Assembly: GCA_001970955.1 (NCBI GenBank)
Contig: MPUH01000254.1
Coordinates: 1 to 64,000, forward strand
From: Stentor coeruleus
Lineage: Eukaryota; Ciliophora; Heterotrichea; Heterotrichida; Stentoridae
DNA: 64,000 bases
Reading direction: 5' to 3'
The position numbers were made by a program, and so were the translations under genes. Positions within the stretch are counted from its first letter, which is position 1. Each line of letters starts with the position of its first letter. The notes beneath the pieces were generated by a model, which was not told the DNA's origin, did not search any database, and saw nothing but the letters and a program-made list of their open reading frames with translations. Positions 52,179 through 61,679 of the stretch are shown piece by piece.

Positions 52179-53002
52179 ATATTATATGAACATACTTTTA
52201 ATGTTGGGATTAGATTTCGTGATGGTTAATATGACTTTTTTTTTAGAGATTTATTAGATTATGTTGGGAGAAAAACCTTTGAAATATTGGATTTTGCCTA
52301 TTGGATGATGATTTTGTAAGGTTATGGATTAGTTTTAGAGTGATTAAAAGGGTTAAAGGAAAAGCTGATGCGAATTTTTTTTTAAGTGGCTTAAGGGTTA
52401 AGGATTTGTATTATAATTATAAGAAATTGCTTATTTTTATGTTAAAAAAAGATGTGTAGGATATAGAGATGAAAATTATATACTTTTTGTCTAATGTTTT
52501 AATGAAAGAATGATGAAAAGATATTTGGAGAATTTTATGAGATTTCGCTAATTGAAATAATCAGAATAGTTTAGAGGCAATAAGTTAATAATGTATTTAA
52601 GCTTATGGAAAAACATTAGCATGCTATTATTTATTATTTTATACAATTTTGAGTTATAAGTTTATATAATTTTTCTATATACAATATTAGTAATTCTTAT
52701 TAAAAAAAACCCTTTGTTTAAACCCTTTAAAAACTTACTAAAATCCATGTTTATCAAAATCTTAACAAAATCACATATTATCAAATATTTCCATCATATA
52801 AATATGTCCTATCATATTCACTAAGTTAACACAACCATATCTTAAAATAATATAATCAAAAAATGTCATCAAATTCTCATAAAATTATCTCAAAAACCAT
52901 TTAAATCCTATCATCAACTAAGCCATAATCTTTAAAAAAACTACTAATCCAATTCATTACAACCTAATTCATCACTATTAAACATTATCCAAAGTTAAAT
53001 CA
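52179..53002. other. intergenic region between two minus-strand genes
   Basis: G-rich on the plus strand to about 52600 and C-rich from about 52690, i.e. a C-rich 5' flank and a G-rich 3' flank on the minus strand. No gene was seen. Confidence 0.45.
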
Positions 53003-53422
53003 CTAAGCCTTTTTAAGAACATAAGTTCCACCCTGATCTCTTTCCCAAACCGTCTCACTCATCCTTGGCTCTTCAACAAAAACCATAAAGAACTCTCCAA
53101 TCTTATAAACTTTAGACCTTTTCCCAGTATACAGCGTCAAAGTAGTCTCTTTATATAAAGTTGCATAAATCCCAGACATAAAAACAATATCTCCAGACCT
53201 TAACTGATGGCCATGCTCCCCAAAAAAATTACATTTAATTGACCCAGTCTGATCAGCTACTAGAAATTGATGAATTACATCGCCACTTTTTAAACTTATT
53301 GTGCCTAATTTTTCTAAGAGAATCAGTCTAACTTCAATGTTTTTGTCATTCGGAGTTATTGTTGAGATTGTATGAGATGTTGGACTACTGATGATTTTTG
53401 AGTACTCACTTTGAGTAATCAT
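53003..53422 (-). CDS. SOSS complex subunit B-like single-stranded DNA-binding protein
   Basis: This 139-aa OB-fold protein starts at the ATG at 53422 (a TTG one codon earlier is not needed). It matches human SSB1/SSB2 (NABP) along most of its length: FLVADQTGSIKCNFFGEHG, then LRSGDIVFMSGIYATLYKET, then LTLYTGKRSKVYKIGEFFMV, then EEPRMSE. SOSS-B binds ssDNA at double-strand breaks and, with Integrator-linked partners, promotes repair; animal SOSS also acts in transcription termination. The disordered tail of animal homologs is very short here. Confidence 0.88.
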   Translation of the reverse strand: MITQSEYSKIISSPTSHTISTITPNDKNIEVRLILLEKLGTISLKSGDVIHQFLVADQTGSIKCNFFGEHGHQLRSGDIVFMSGIYATLYKETTLTLYTGKRSKVYKIGEFFMVFVEEPRMSETVWERDQGGTYVLKKA

Positions 53423-53626
53423 CAAAATATATATCCATTAAACTTGGAGTAATTTTTATTAGAAAGATCATATGAAGATTAAGCTTTTAAGGCTTTTTAG
53501 GTTGAGTTTTCTAAATAAAATACTTGTTGAGTTTCACAATAAAAAGCCTTTTTAGTCTTAGAATATTATATTTATATTCAAAAAAAAGCATATATTACAC
53601 AATCCATATATTAAAAGTAAACCTAA

Positions 53627-54631
53627 TCAATTAACTAAATCCAAACCTGATGATATATAGTTACTCTCCTGAGATTTATACCAAAGTATTGTGGCCATAA
53701 GTGGATAAATGAATAATTTTGAAGTACTTGCTAATGTATTACACAAATATCCTCTATATAATCCTTTCCATATCCCTTCTTCATTATAAATCCTTGAAAG
53801 TGCCCATCTAAGATTCCCAACAAGTCTCCTTGGAAGCATTGAATGTTCTGTACTCTGAGCTTCTAATCTTCTTTGTACTGTATCCAACGGATAAAATGCT
53901 GTATATATTAAAAAAGTCCAAAAAGCATTTGTCTGGAAATCCCTACTTCCACCAATAACTGCAGTATAAAATAATATTTTCCTAGGTATAATCACATTAT
54001 AACCTTGTATAAGCTCACGTAAACTAACTGTTGACATTAATTGATATAAACTTCTATATACTCTAAATTGAGGAAGCCTATTTTGTAATATAAACCTTGT
54101 ATGACTATTTTGTAAAGGTTGTGTGGCAAGTTCTGAAGCTACATCAACTGTAAATAAAGTCAAAAGTTTCATTAAACTAGGGAGTTCTTGAAAAGACGGC
54201 TGGAATATTACGAAGAATTTCGGGGAAATCAACATAGTCATCCTACAGATTTCAACAAAATTCCCTTTAAAAAAACCTTGATACCCTTGAGCTGATACAG
54301 CAAGTAATGCTTGACGATAATTCGCATAATATGGTGCTCGAAATGGTTTATTTGTCCCTACTTGGCCACTAGAAAGTTGAAGTTCATTAAATCTCCGTTC
54401 TTTTACAGCAATATCATGACTTTTAGCAAGTTCAAGTTTAGTGATTTCAGTTGTTGTAGTCTCATAAAACTTCTCAAGTGGCTTTGAGGTTAATTGAAGA
54501 AGAACTCCTAAAGTTGTTAAAGGAGCGGTTATTGTTGTCATGATAGCATAAGAAAAACTATGAGAAATGCACATTGATTGGATTTTCTCATTACGTACAC
54601 GGTTTTCAATAACCTTATACTGCGAGTCCAT
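53627..54631 (-). CDS. divergent mitochondrial carrier family protein
   Basis: This 334-aa protein shows three-fold carrier architecture. The clearest signature is in the third repeat, YPLDTVQRRLEAQS followed by RIYNEEGIWKGLYRGYLCNT, which is the PxD/ExxK/R motif plus the repeat's second half. The first repeat is APLTTLGVLLQL and the second TQPLQNSHTRFILQNRL, both lacking the acidic residue, so salt-bridge gating is incomplete. The substrate cannot be inferred. Its start is only 21 nt from that of the divergent kinase-like gene. Confidence 0.78.
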   Translation of the reverse strand: MDSQYKVIENRVRNEKIQSMCISHSFSYAIMTTITAPLTTLGVLLQLTSKPLEKFYETTTTEITKLELAKSHDIAVKERRFNELQLSSGQVGTNKPFRAPYYANYRQALLAVSAQGYQGFFKGNFVEICRMTMLISPKFFVIFQPSFQELPSLMKLLTLFTVDVASELATQPLQNSHTRFILQNRLPQFRVYRSLYQLMSTVSLRELIQGYNVIIPRKILFYTAVIGGSRDFQTNAFWTFLIYTAFYPLDTVQRRLEAQSTEHSMLPRRLVGNLRWALSRIYNEEGIWKGLYRGYLCNTLASTSKLFIYPLMATILWYKSQESNYISSGLDLVN

Positions 54632-54652
54632 ATATAATAAATCAATTTAAAA
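54632..54652. promoter_or_regulatory. 21-nt divergent promoter/5' leader
   Basis: Only 21 nt separate the ATG of the minus-strand carrier gene and the ATG of the plus-strand kinase-like gene. The spacer is all AT except one C and contains TATATAATAAATC. Core promoter elements must lie here or overlap coding sequence on both sides. Confidence 0.7.
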
Positions 54653-55975
54653 ATGAAAGAAGAAGACTCCAAAGCTATTCCACCTACTGGAAAACCTATT
54701 ATCTCTAATCGGTTGCCTAAAGCCTTTACACAGCCTAAACACCTGATTATAAAAAAGAGTCAAGACCACAAAGATCTCTCCAAAGCAAATGAATACAAAA
54801 AAGTCACAGAACTGCTTTCACCTTTAAAAAAAAACTCACCCGGGGCTAGTGCGCTTAGAAAAGTCATACAAAAACTTGAATGTTTTCCTCAAATCAGTGA
54901 AAAAAACGTTTCAGCCATCAACATCGAAATGCTTATCCAATCATCAATTAAATTAGAAGAAATGATAACCCTATCAATATTAAAATCCTCTTGTAACTCT
55001 GGAATTGTACGTAAATCCCTTCATGCACCAACTTTTAAGTTATATGCTACAAAAGAAATACCAGTAAACACTTTTTCTAATAGAAATAGGTTATTAGAAA
55101 CCTTGAAATCATGGCAAAAAGTACAGTCTTCTAAAAGATATATGGTCGAAGTTAGTACAAGTTTTTGGAATAGTCCTGAAGGTTGTGTGACTATTGTTAG
55201 TGAATATATGGCAGGAGATAGTTTAGCTAAGCTTTGTGATTCAGTAGGTTCACTACCAGAACGCATTTTGCGAAGCATAAGCCGCAGGGTGTTAACAGCT
55301 TTAGCTCACTTTCATAAAAAAGCTGGAGTTTATGGACCTATAACAATGAGTCATATACTTTTTGATAAAGAAGGAACAGCTAAACTTGCAATTAGCATGT
55401 CAACAAAACCTAAAGAAGAAGAAACAGATTATCATTCAGATTTCTATAATGATGTATATTCTTTAGGATGCACTATATTAGGTGCAGCCTTAGGATCAAT
55501 GGAATGGCTTTCTGATATATCATTTCTCCATAAATCAATAGGCTCTATAATAAACATTCCACATAATGATTTACCTTTTTGCTGCCTATTTCATGCAGCT
55601 TTGGCAATTGAAGGTATGCCATATTTACATAGATTGTCTTTACCATTACAAGATTTTTTATGTAAAATTACGAATTTTTCAATAAAAACAACAGCTGAAG
55701 AACTTTTGAATCATGACTGGATGGGTGTTGAAGATGTTGTAGGACCTGATGTAAATCTTAAAGAACTTATTAGTATGAGTGTTGTTGGAAGTAAAGATAT
55801 TACGGTAAATGTGGAAAAACAGTTTAATATGGTTATGGAAAGTTTACAAGTTGTTCTTACTGGATGTGAAGTTAAGGGATTTAGTACTATGGCGGTAAAG
55901 GATTTAGCTACTGAAATAGGAGTTAAGTTTGAAGTTTTGCAAAATCGATTAGGAGAGATTATTAAGAAAAATTAA
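54653..55975 (+). CDS. kinase-fold pseudokinase (STE/MAP2K-like)
   Basis: This 440-aa protein has a disordered basic N-terminus and then a kinase-like domain from about residue 110 to 350. Recognisable parts are VRKSLHAPTFKLYATKEIPV (beta2-beta3 region), VTIVSEYMAGDSLAKLCDSV (hinge), RVLTALAHFHKKAGVYG (helix E and the catalytic-loop site) and a helix F segment SDFYNDVYSLGCTILGAALG. The HRD position reads VYGPITMSHILF, with no catalytic Asp, and the DFG position reads KLAISMS, with no Asp. It is therefore predicted to be inactive, acting by binding. The assignment to STE is tentative. Confidence 0.8.
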   Translation: MKEEDSKAIPPTGKPIISNRLPKAFTQPKHLIIKKSQDHKDLSKANEYKKVTELLSPLKKNSPGASALRKVIQKLECFPQISEKNVSAINIEMLIQSSIKLEEMITLSILKSSCNSGIVRKSLHAPTFKLYATKEIPVNTFSNRNRLLETLKSWQKVQSSKRYMVEVSTSFWNSPEGCVTIVSEYMAGDSLAKLCDSVGSLPERILRSISRRVLTALAHFHKKAGVYGPITMSHILFDKEGTAKLAISMSTKPKEEETDYHSDFYNDVYSLGCTILGAALGSMEWLSDISFLHKSIGSIINIPHNDLPFCCLFHAALAIEGMPYLHRLSLPLQDFLCKITNFSIKTTAEELLNHDWMGVEDVVGPDVNLKELISMSVVGSKDITVNVEKQFNMVMESLQVVLTGCEVKGFSTMAVKDLATEIGVKFEVLQNRLGEIIKKN

Positions 55976-56499
55976 TGCTTATATTAAAGATATGATTTTT
56001 TTTCATAGGCGTGAGGTGGAGTGGGATAAGGTGGATAAAGGTAGGGTTTTGTTATTATTAATGAGATGTTGTGAAGTAAAAAAATGGCTTTTATATTTTT
56101 GAATATGCATAGGTTGGGTACTAGGATTATGGAGGAGAAGTTATGATATTTTTAAGATTTATAACTGAATTAATTGAACTTGATAACAGGATTTCATTTA
56201 TCGCTTATAGAAAATAATTTGTATATAGAAAATCAGCATATAATTCTAATAAAAAATCTATTTTTACGCGAAATCCTAAAACTTCTCAAAAACTCTCTCC
56301 CACTTCAACTCCTACAACAGAATCGACTGATTCATCTTCCTCACTCACAATTTTAAAAACCCAACACAATTTCCTATACAAAAATACTTTCCCAAACACA
56401 ACCTCTTAAATCAAAATCTAAAAGCACTTCTCCTAACCTTCAAAATCCTCAAATCTACGTTAAAATCCCAATCTGTTATTTATAATAATCATATAATAC
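55976..56499. other. intergenic region
   Basis: G/T-rich to about 56150, then C-rich from about 56270 upstream of the casein kinase gene. A 60-codon frame at 56174 has intergenic composition and is not called. Nothing else was seen. Confidence 0.45.
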
Positions 56500-57525
56500 A
56501 TGAGTTCATTGAATATTCCTATAGGACAGACAGTGGGAAACAAATACATAATTGGGATCAAAATAGGAAGTGGTTCCTTCGGGACAATCCACAAAGGTAA
56601 AAACATTCAAACCGACGAAGATATCGCAATAAAGTTCGAAAGCGTCCGTTCTCGTCATCCACAGTTACTTTACGAATCAAAAATCTATCAAATGCTCCAA
56701 GGAGGAATAGGTATTCCTAACATTCATTGGTTTGGTGTAGAAAATGATATGAATGTATTAGTCTTAGATTTAATGGGATATTCTTTAGAAGACTTGTTTA
56801 ACAAATGTAGTAGAAGGTTATCATTAAAAACTGTACTTATGCTAGCTGATCAGATGATTTCAAGGATTGAGTTTTTCCATGTTAAGAATTTCCTTCATAG
56901 AGATATAAAACCTGATAATTTTTTGATAGGGATTGGGAAAAAAGCGAATCAAGTTTTTGTTATTGATTTTGGTCTTGCAAAAAAATATAGAGACCAGAAA
57001 ACTCAACAACATATTCCGTATAGAGAAGGGAAAAGTTTGACTGGAACAGCAAGATATGCTAGTTTAAATACACATTTAGGTATTGAACAGTCGAGAAGGG
57101 ATGATTTAGAAGGACTTGGATATGTTTTTATGTATTTTTTAAGAGGATCGTTACCTTGGCAGGGGCTTAGGGCACATAATAGAAAGGAAAAGTATGAGAA
57201 AATTATGCAAAGTAAAATGGAAACACCGAATGCTTTGCTTTGTGCTGGGTTTTCACCGGAATTTAATACTTATATGAATTATTGTAGGAATCTGAGGTTT
57301 GAGGAAAGGCCCGATTATGCGTATTTGAAGAGAATGTATAAGGATTTGTTTTTTAGAGAAAACTATCAGTATGATTATATTTTCGATTGGACCATTCTCA
57401 ACTTTGTAATTTTTACTCAGAACAAACAAAATGCTAAAACAGATGAGCAAGCTTTGAAACAAGAAGAAGAAAAACCCTCAAAAAATGAAGAAGAAAAGAA
57501 ATTGAGGAATCAAAGGAATGGTTAA
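56500..57525 (+). CDS. casein kinase 1 (delta/epsilon-like), with a probable in-frame intron
   Basis: The frame is 341 codons; removing a consensus 15-nt intron at 57406-57420 gives 336 aa. All catalytic elements are present: Gly loop IGSGSFGTI (22-30), K45, HRD 133-135 with DIKPDN, DFG 156-158 and the CK1-specific [20 protein letters not shown] where most kinases have APE. The domain ends [12 protein letters not shown], as in CK1delta. The short tail is Lys/Glu-rich without obvious autoinhibitory sites. CK1 acts in cilia, clock, trafficking and DNA-repair signalling; the specific role here is unknown. Confidence 0.94.
   Translation: MSSLNIPIGQTVGNKYIIGIKIGSGSFGTIHKGKNIQTDEDIAIKFESVRSRHPQLLYESKIYQMLQGGIGIPNIHWFGVENDMNVLVLDLMGYSLEDLFNKCSRRLSLKTVLMLADQMISRIEFFHVKNFLHRDIKPDNFLIGIGKKANQVFVIDFGLAKKYRDQKTQQHIPYREGKSLTGTARYASLNTHLGIEQSRRDDLEGLGYVFMYFLRGSLPWQGLRAHNRKEKYEKIMQSKMETPNALLCAGFSPEFNTYMNYCRNLRFEERPDYAYLKRMYKDLFFRENYQYDYIFDWTILNFVIFTQNKQNAKTDEQALKQEEEKPSKNEEEKKLRNQRNG
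57406..57420 (+). other. probable 15-nt intron without a stop
   Basis: The sequence is GTAATTTTTACTCAG, a full consensus match with A at position 10, in phase 0. Because it has no in-frame stop it would read as VIFTQ. Removing it gives DWTILNFNKQ, closer to CK1delta (DWNMLKFGAS). Confidence 0.72.
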
Positions 57526-58142
57526 TATACTAAATTTTTTTTAAAGGTTGGTAATTGAATTATCAAGTAGAATATGGAAAATATTAGAAGGATTTATGTT
57601 TTTTTTTTAGGAAAGGATTTACTTAATGTTAAGAGTTTTGTATTAACTGGGATTTAATTTAGAGAAAACAATTTTTTATTTGTTGTAAATTGAAGATTTT
57701 TTTTTTATTAGGTAATGCATGCTTATAAAATGTATGTGTTTTTATAACCAACTAAAAAAAATGCGCTTAAAAGGCAAAAAAATCAGCAGAAACTAAATTA
57801 AATTTTCACTTTCTAAAAAAGATGCGCTTAAAAGGCAAAAAAATCAGCTTCGACCAAATAAGTAAACAGATGAAATAGAAGAAGATAAATGCAACAGAGT
57901 CTATAATATGCAAAATTCAAAACCCTAACGCTAATAGTAAAAAAATCTCACAGTTTACTATAACAACATAAACATAATAATCACCATTATAAAAATAATA
58001 ACAATATTATTTGGTAACTATATATAAAAAATATCATAGTTTCAATTAGCTTCCCGATAGCTGATATTTTATTCATACCTGATATTGAGAATTTAAAATT
58101 TAAAGCAAAAGAAAATATTTATAAAACAAGTAATTTAAATAA
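57526..58142. other. intergenic region with a direct repeat
   Basis: AT-rich spacer between two plus-strand genes, with G/T-rich then C-containing halves. It holds the repeated 27-mer listed separately. No gene was seen. Confidence 0.45.
57761..57848. repeat. 27-nt direct repeat, 61-nt spacing
   Basis: 57761-57787 and 57822-57848 share 27 identical bases beginning ATGCGCTTAAAAGG; the 34 bases between differ in sequence. Unlike the join-type duplications it is not a simple tandem overlap, so it may be a real element. Confidence 0.75.
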
Positions 58143-59771
58143 ATGCTAGATCTTGCTGTCAAACATGTTGAAGGACTTGGAGAGAATTTATCATATGCTG
58201 GGTGTTATGTAACAGTTGAAAATAATTTAGTAGATGTAATTACACCTTTAACTCAAGCATCTCTTGAAAGCGCTATAAAAATCCCGTCTTGTGGAAAGTT
58301 ACATTTAATCATTAAGAATATGCGAGAAGGAGATAAGCTTATAGGAAGTGTTTCTTTACCAATATCTTTACTTAAAGAATCTATTCATTGGCTACCTTTA
58401 TTTGATAGCCTTGACTATGATTACTTACAAACCCTACCTGAAAAAGTAGATTGTCCTAGGATCCAAATACAGATTTTAAACATTACACACGATTACTCAA
58501 CAAATTTTATAGACAAAGTTAAGTCTTTACAATTAAAAATCATGGACTTAGAACACACCCTTGCTAGTGAAAGGTGGGAATTTCAAAGGGAAATTGGGAG
58601 TTTAAGTTCAAGCCAAAGGTATAGAGAAGATTCACAAGCTTTAGTTATTGAACAGTTGAAGCTGCAGATAGAAAAACAAGAAGTGCTAATACAAGATTTA
58701 CTTGGTCAGAAAAATGATGTGGCTAAAACAGTGGAAAAGGAAAGTCAGTGGAAAAAAGAACTTGATGATAAGCTGAAAAGCATTTGTGCAGAATATGAGA
58801 AGACTTTGAAAAAAGCTCAAGACCGTGATCTTGAATATATTGCAACTATTTCTATTTTGAAGAAAGAAAGCTTAGACTTGAAGTTTAAGTATGATTGCCA
58901 ACAACAGGATTTATATGAAAAAGACCTTACGATATCACATTTAAAAGAAAAAAATAGCCAACTATCATTAGAGAACTACGAGAAAATGCTTGAAACACTT
59001 AAAAGTAAAGCAGTTGTCTATCAAGAACACATGAAAAAATCAGAGAAAAACAGAGATGGACTTCAGCTAAAAATAGAAGAACTAATAGAAAGAATTAGTG
59101 CAATAAACCTATGTCCCAATTGTGAAGCAAATGAAAAAGAAATTGTTGAACTATCAAATCAAGTAAGTTTCCTTAAATCCGAACTACGTGAATACGAAAA
59201 CAAAGAAAACAAACTAAGTTTTTCCTCTTTAGAAAGCGAAAGTTTTAAAGAACCGCCAGTAACAACAGACCTTTCTTCTAAAATCTTACAATTAATGCTT
59301 GAAAACAAATATCTTAAAACCCAAGTTAACAAACTCGAATCAAAAGTTTCAGATCACGACGAAGTTGATGAATTTCTAAAACAGTACCCTGAAATGTTTT
59401 CAAAAATCTCAGTAGGTCAATATTATTACAACAACACAAAAGTTAATCTTTTTATTGAAAACTCAGCTCTTTTATGTCGTGTTGGGAATATTATGACCGT
59501 TCATGATTTTTTGATAAGTTTTACTCATGGTTCTAATAGTACAACACCATGCGATATATCTTTTAAAGAAACAACAAAACATTGTCAAGAAGTTGCTTCA
59601 GAAATTGGTGAATGCAGTTATATGAGTGAAGAGGATAAAAAAGATGAAGCAAAAAAAAAGGACTTTAAGGGAAAACAAGTGTTGTTTAAGAAACAGTTTA
59701 AACCTGAGAAAAAAACTTTTGCTCCGTTGAGGCAGACTTCGGCACATTTTGATAGAAGGAAGACTAAGTAA
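58143..59771 (+). CDS. C2-like and coiled-coil protein
   Basis: This 542-aa protein begins with a beta-rich, C2-like domain (about 1-120; KLIGSVSLPISLLKES). A long coiled coil follows from about 125 to 430, interrupted by a CPNCEANEKEI segment at about 325. A folded stretch lies at about 415-460 (VGQYYYNNTKVNLFIENSAL) and the tail is basic. The layout resembles centrosomal or ciliary scaffolds that pair a C2 domain with coiled coils, but no specific family was identified. The start is in TTAAATAAATGC. Confidence 0.75.
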   Translation: MLDLAVKHVEGLGENLSYAGCYVTVENNLVDVITPLTQASLESAIKIPSCGKLHLIIKNMREGDKLIGSVSLPISLLKESIHWLPLFDSLDYDYLQTLPEKVDCPRIQIQILNITHDYSTNFIDKVKSLQLKIMDLEHTLASERWEFQREIGSLSSSQRYREDSQALVIEQLKLQIEKQEVLIQDLLGQKNDVAKTVEKESQWKKELDDKLKSICAEYEKTLKKAQDRDLEYIATISILKKESLDLKFKYDCQQQDLYEKDLTISHLKEKNSQLSLENYEKMLETLKSKAVVYQEHMKKSEKNRDGLQLKIEELIERISAINLCPNCEANEKEIVELSNQVSFLKSELREYENKENKLSFSSLESESFKEPPVTTDLSSKILQLMLENKYLKTQVNKLESKVSDHDEVDEFLKQYPEMFSKISVGQYYYNNTKVNLFIENSALLCRVGNIMTVHDFLISFTHGSNSTTPCDISFKETTKHCQEVASEIGECSYMSEEDKKDEAKKKDFKGKQVLFKKQFKPEKKTFAPLRQTSAHFDRRKTK

Positions 59772-60354
59772 TAGTTTTGTAACAAGCTTTTTATGTAAAG
59801 CTGAATATAAGATAAATTGGAAATTTGACTAAAAATGGAATTTTTTCGGGCCGGCATTATTTAAATGATATTGACGAATTTTTATTGCTATGAAAATCAT
59901 ATATATAATTATTAAAAAGTTTATGTTTTATCTTAACAATCATCACTATCACAATTTACTTTCCTTATTTTCTAAGTTAAAATTTCCATATACAAATTCA
60001 TATTTCATCTTCAATCCATTACATACCTTTAATTTACATCATAATTTCATCACCCTAAAAGCTCAACACAAATATCAATATTTACTAAATAAAAAACCAT
60101 AGCATTCCTCAAACTCATCAAAAACATTATAAAAAACCTTATCAAAAACTCACCCCTTCTAAAAAAAGCCTATAAAAAATCCCCAAATCATAATTTCCAA
60201 ACAAAAATTTCCCTTCAAAAAAAATTTCACTCTAAATTCCTCTCCATCAGCCACATTCTCATAAAAAATCTCAACTTCTCTAATCAATAATCTTATTTTC
60301 TAATACATTCATCATATTACAAGCATCCTTACTATAAATGATATATAATATTAA
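59772..60354. other. intergenic region with skew switch
   Basis: G-rich to about 59850, then C-rich and nearly G-free from about 59930 to 60300. A 70-codon plus frame at 59890 is composition-driven and not called. Confidence 0.45.
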
Positions 60355-61650
60355 ATGAAATCATTGGAAAATAGGTCACCATCGCGTATTGTGTCTAAGA
60401 CATGTCGTAATTCTCTAGGTGTGCCAAAAAACCCTATAAAAGAAAATGAGTTAAAAAGCTCCCCAGGATTGTCTTTGAAATTTATTAAAAAAAAGAGTCA
60501 AGGATGTTCTCCACTTTTAGACGAAACTCCATCACCTGAATTACCTGTAAGACCATCCCGTAAAAGCCTGAATTGTGTAAATGTGCTTGGTAAGACTGAA
60601 AAGAAAGTTAAAAACCTAACAAGTCCAAGAGTTTTCAAGCTTATTACCCCGAAATGTTCAAAAGATTTTGCTGGATTTTATTCAACCAGAAATACTGTGG
60701 CTACTTCAACAATGTTGGAGGACTATGAATTTGTTCAGGTCATTGGTCAAGGGATGCTAAGTGTAGTGAGAAAAGCGATATGTCGTAAAAACGGGGCCAT
60801 TGTCGCTATAAAATCGTACGACAAATCCAAGTGGAAATCCCTTGGCCAGCACGTAAACATCAAACAAGAAATTGAAATCCTCAGCAAAATCTCCCATAAA
60901 AACATTGTAGGCCTCATCGATACCTTTGAAACCGAAAGCGAAATCCATATTGTCACTGAATATATAACAGGAATTTCCTTGTACAGCTATCTTAAAAAGC
61001 ATGTAGGAACTCGTGTCCTAGAAAATGAAGCTAAAATGATTTTCGAGCAAATATTTGCTGCTGTGGAGTATCTTCATGACAATAATATTGCCCATGGAGA
61101 TCTCAAACTAGAAAATATCCTAATAACATCAGGGGATGTAGTAAAAATTATAGATTTTGGGTTTTCCAGCTACTGTCATCAGAAAAAAACAGTTTTTTGT
61201 GGGACTTCCTCGTATTTAAGCCCAGAAATCACTCAAATGGTAGAGTATTTTCCTGCTCCAGCTGATATTTGGTCACTTGGAGTGATATTTTTTACAATGC
61301 TAACAGGCACTTATCCTTTTAAAGCCACCTCTGATAATGAGTTGTTTAAAAAAATACAGAAAGGGCATGTCAAAGTCCCTGATTTCATATCAAATGAAGC
61401 AGGAAGACTTTTGGGCAGGATGTTAAGAATTGATGCTAAAATGAGATCTTCTATTAAGCATCTTATTAAAGACCCTTGGTTTACATGTGAATCACAGAGT
61501 GAAAAAGACCCTAAGTGTAAACTCTCTTTGAGTAACTCTTTGATTAAAGATAACTCGCAAAGAAACTGTAAAAGAAGCGAAACGGTAGTGGAAAAAGCTA
61601 AGGGTGCTTGGAAAATATCCCTTAAAAAACTCCTTACTGTAGATAAGTAA
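60355..61650 (+). CDS. CAMK-like (CAMKL/SNF1-type) protein kinase
   Basis: This 431-aa protein has a Ser/Pro-rich N-terminal 120 residues and then a full kinase domain. Gly loop GQGMLSVV (131-138), K153, helix C Glu in NIKQEIEIL, catalytic loop HGDLKLEN (247-254, D249, K251, N254), DFG 267-269, and SPEI at the APE position. The Arg of HRD is Gly, so it is a non-RD kinase, usually not needing activation-loop phosphorylation. Activity is expected. No UBA or calmodulin-binding segment was recognised in the tail. Best grouped near AMPK-related/CAMKL kinases. Confidence 0.9.
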   Translation: MKSLENRSPSRIVSKTCRNSLGVPKNPIKENELKSSPGLSLKFIKKKSQGCSPLLDETPSPELPVRPSRKSLNCVNVLGKTEKKVKNLTSPRVFKLITPKCSKDFAGFYSTRNTVATSTMLEDYEFVQVIGQGMLSVVRKAICRKNGAIVAIKSYDKSKWKSLGQHVNIKQEIEILSKISHKNIVGLIDTFETESEIHIVTEYITGISLYSYLKKHVGTRVLENEAKMIFEQIFAAVEYLHDNNIAHGDLKLENILITSGDVVKIIDFGFSSYCHQKKTVFCGTSSYLSPEITQMVEYFPAPADIWSLGVIFFTMLTGTYPFKATSDNELFKKIQKGHVKVPDFISNEAGRLLGRMLRIDAKMRSSIKHLIKDPWFTCESQSEKDPKCKLSLSNSLIKDNSQRNCKRSETVVEKAKGAWKISLKKLLTVDK

Positions 61651-61679
61651 GGATCTACTTAATATTACTAATTAGAATT

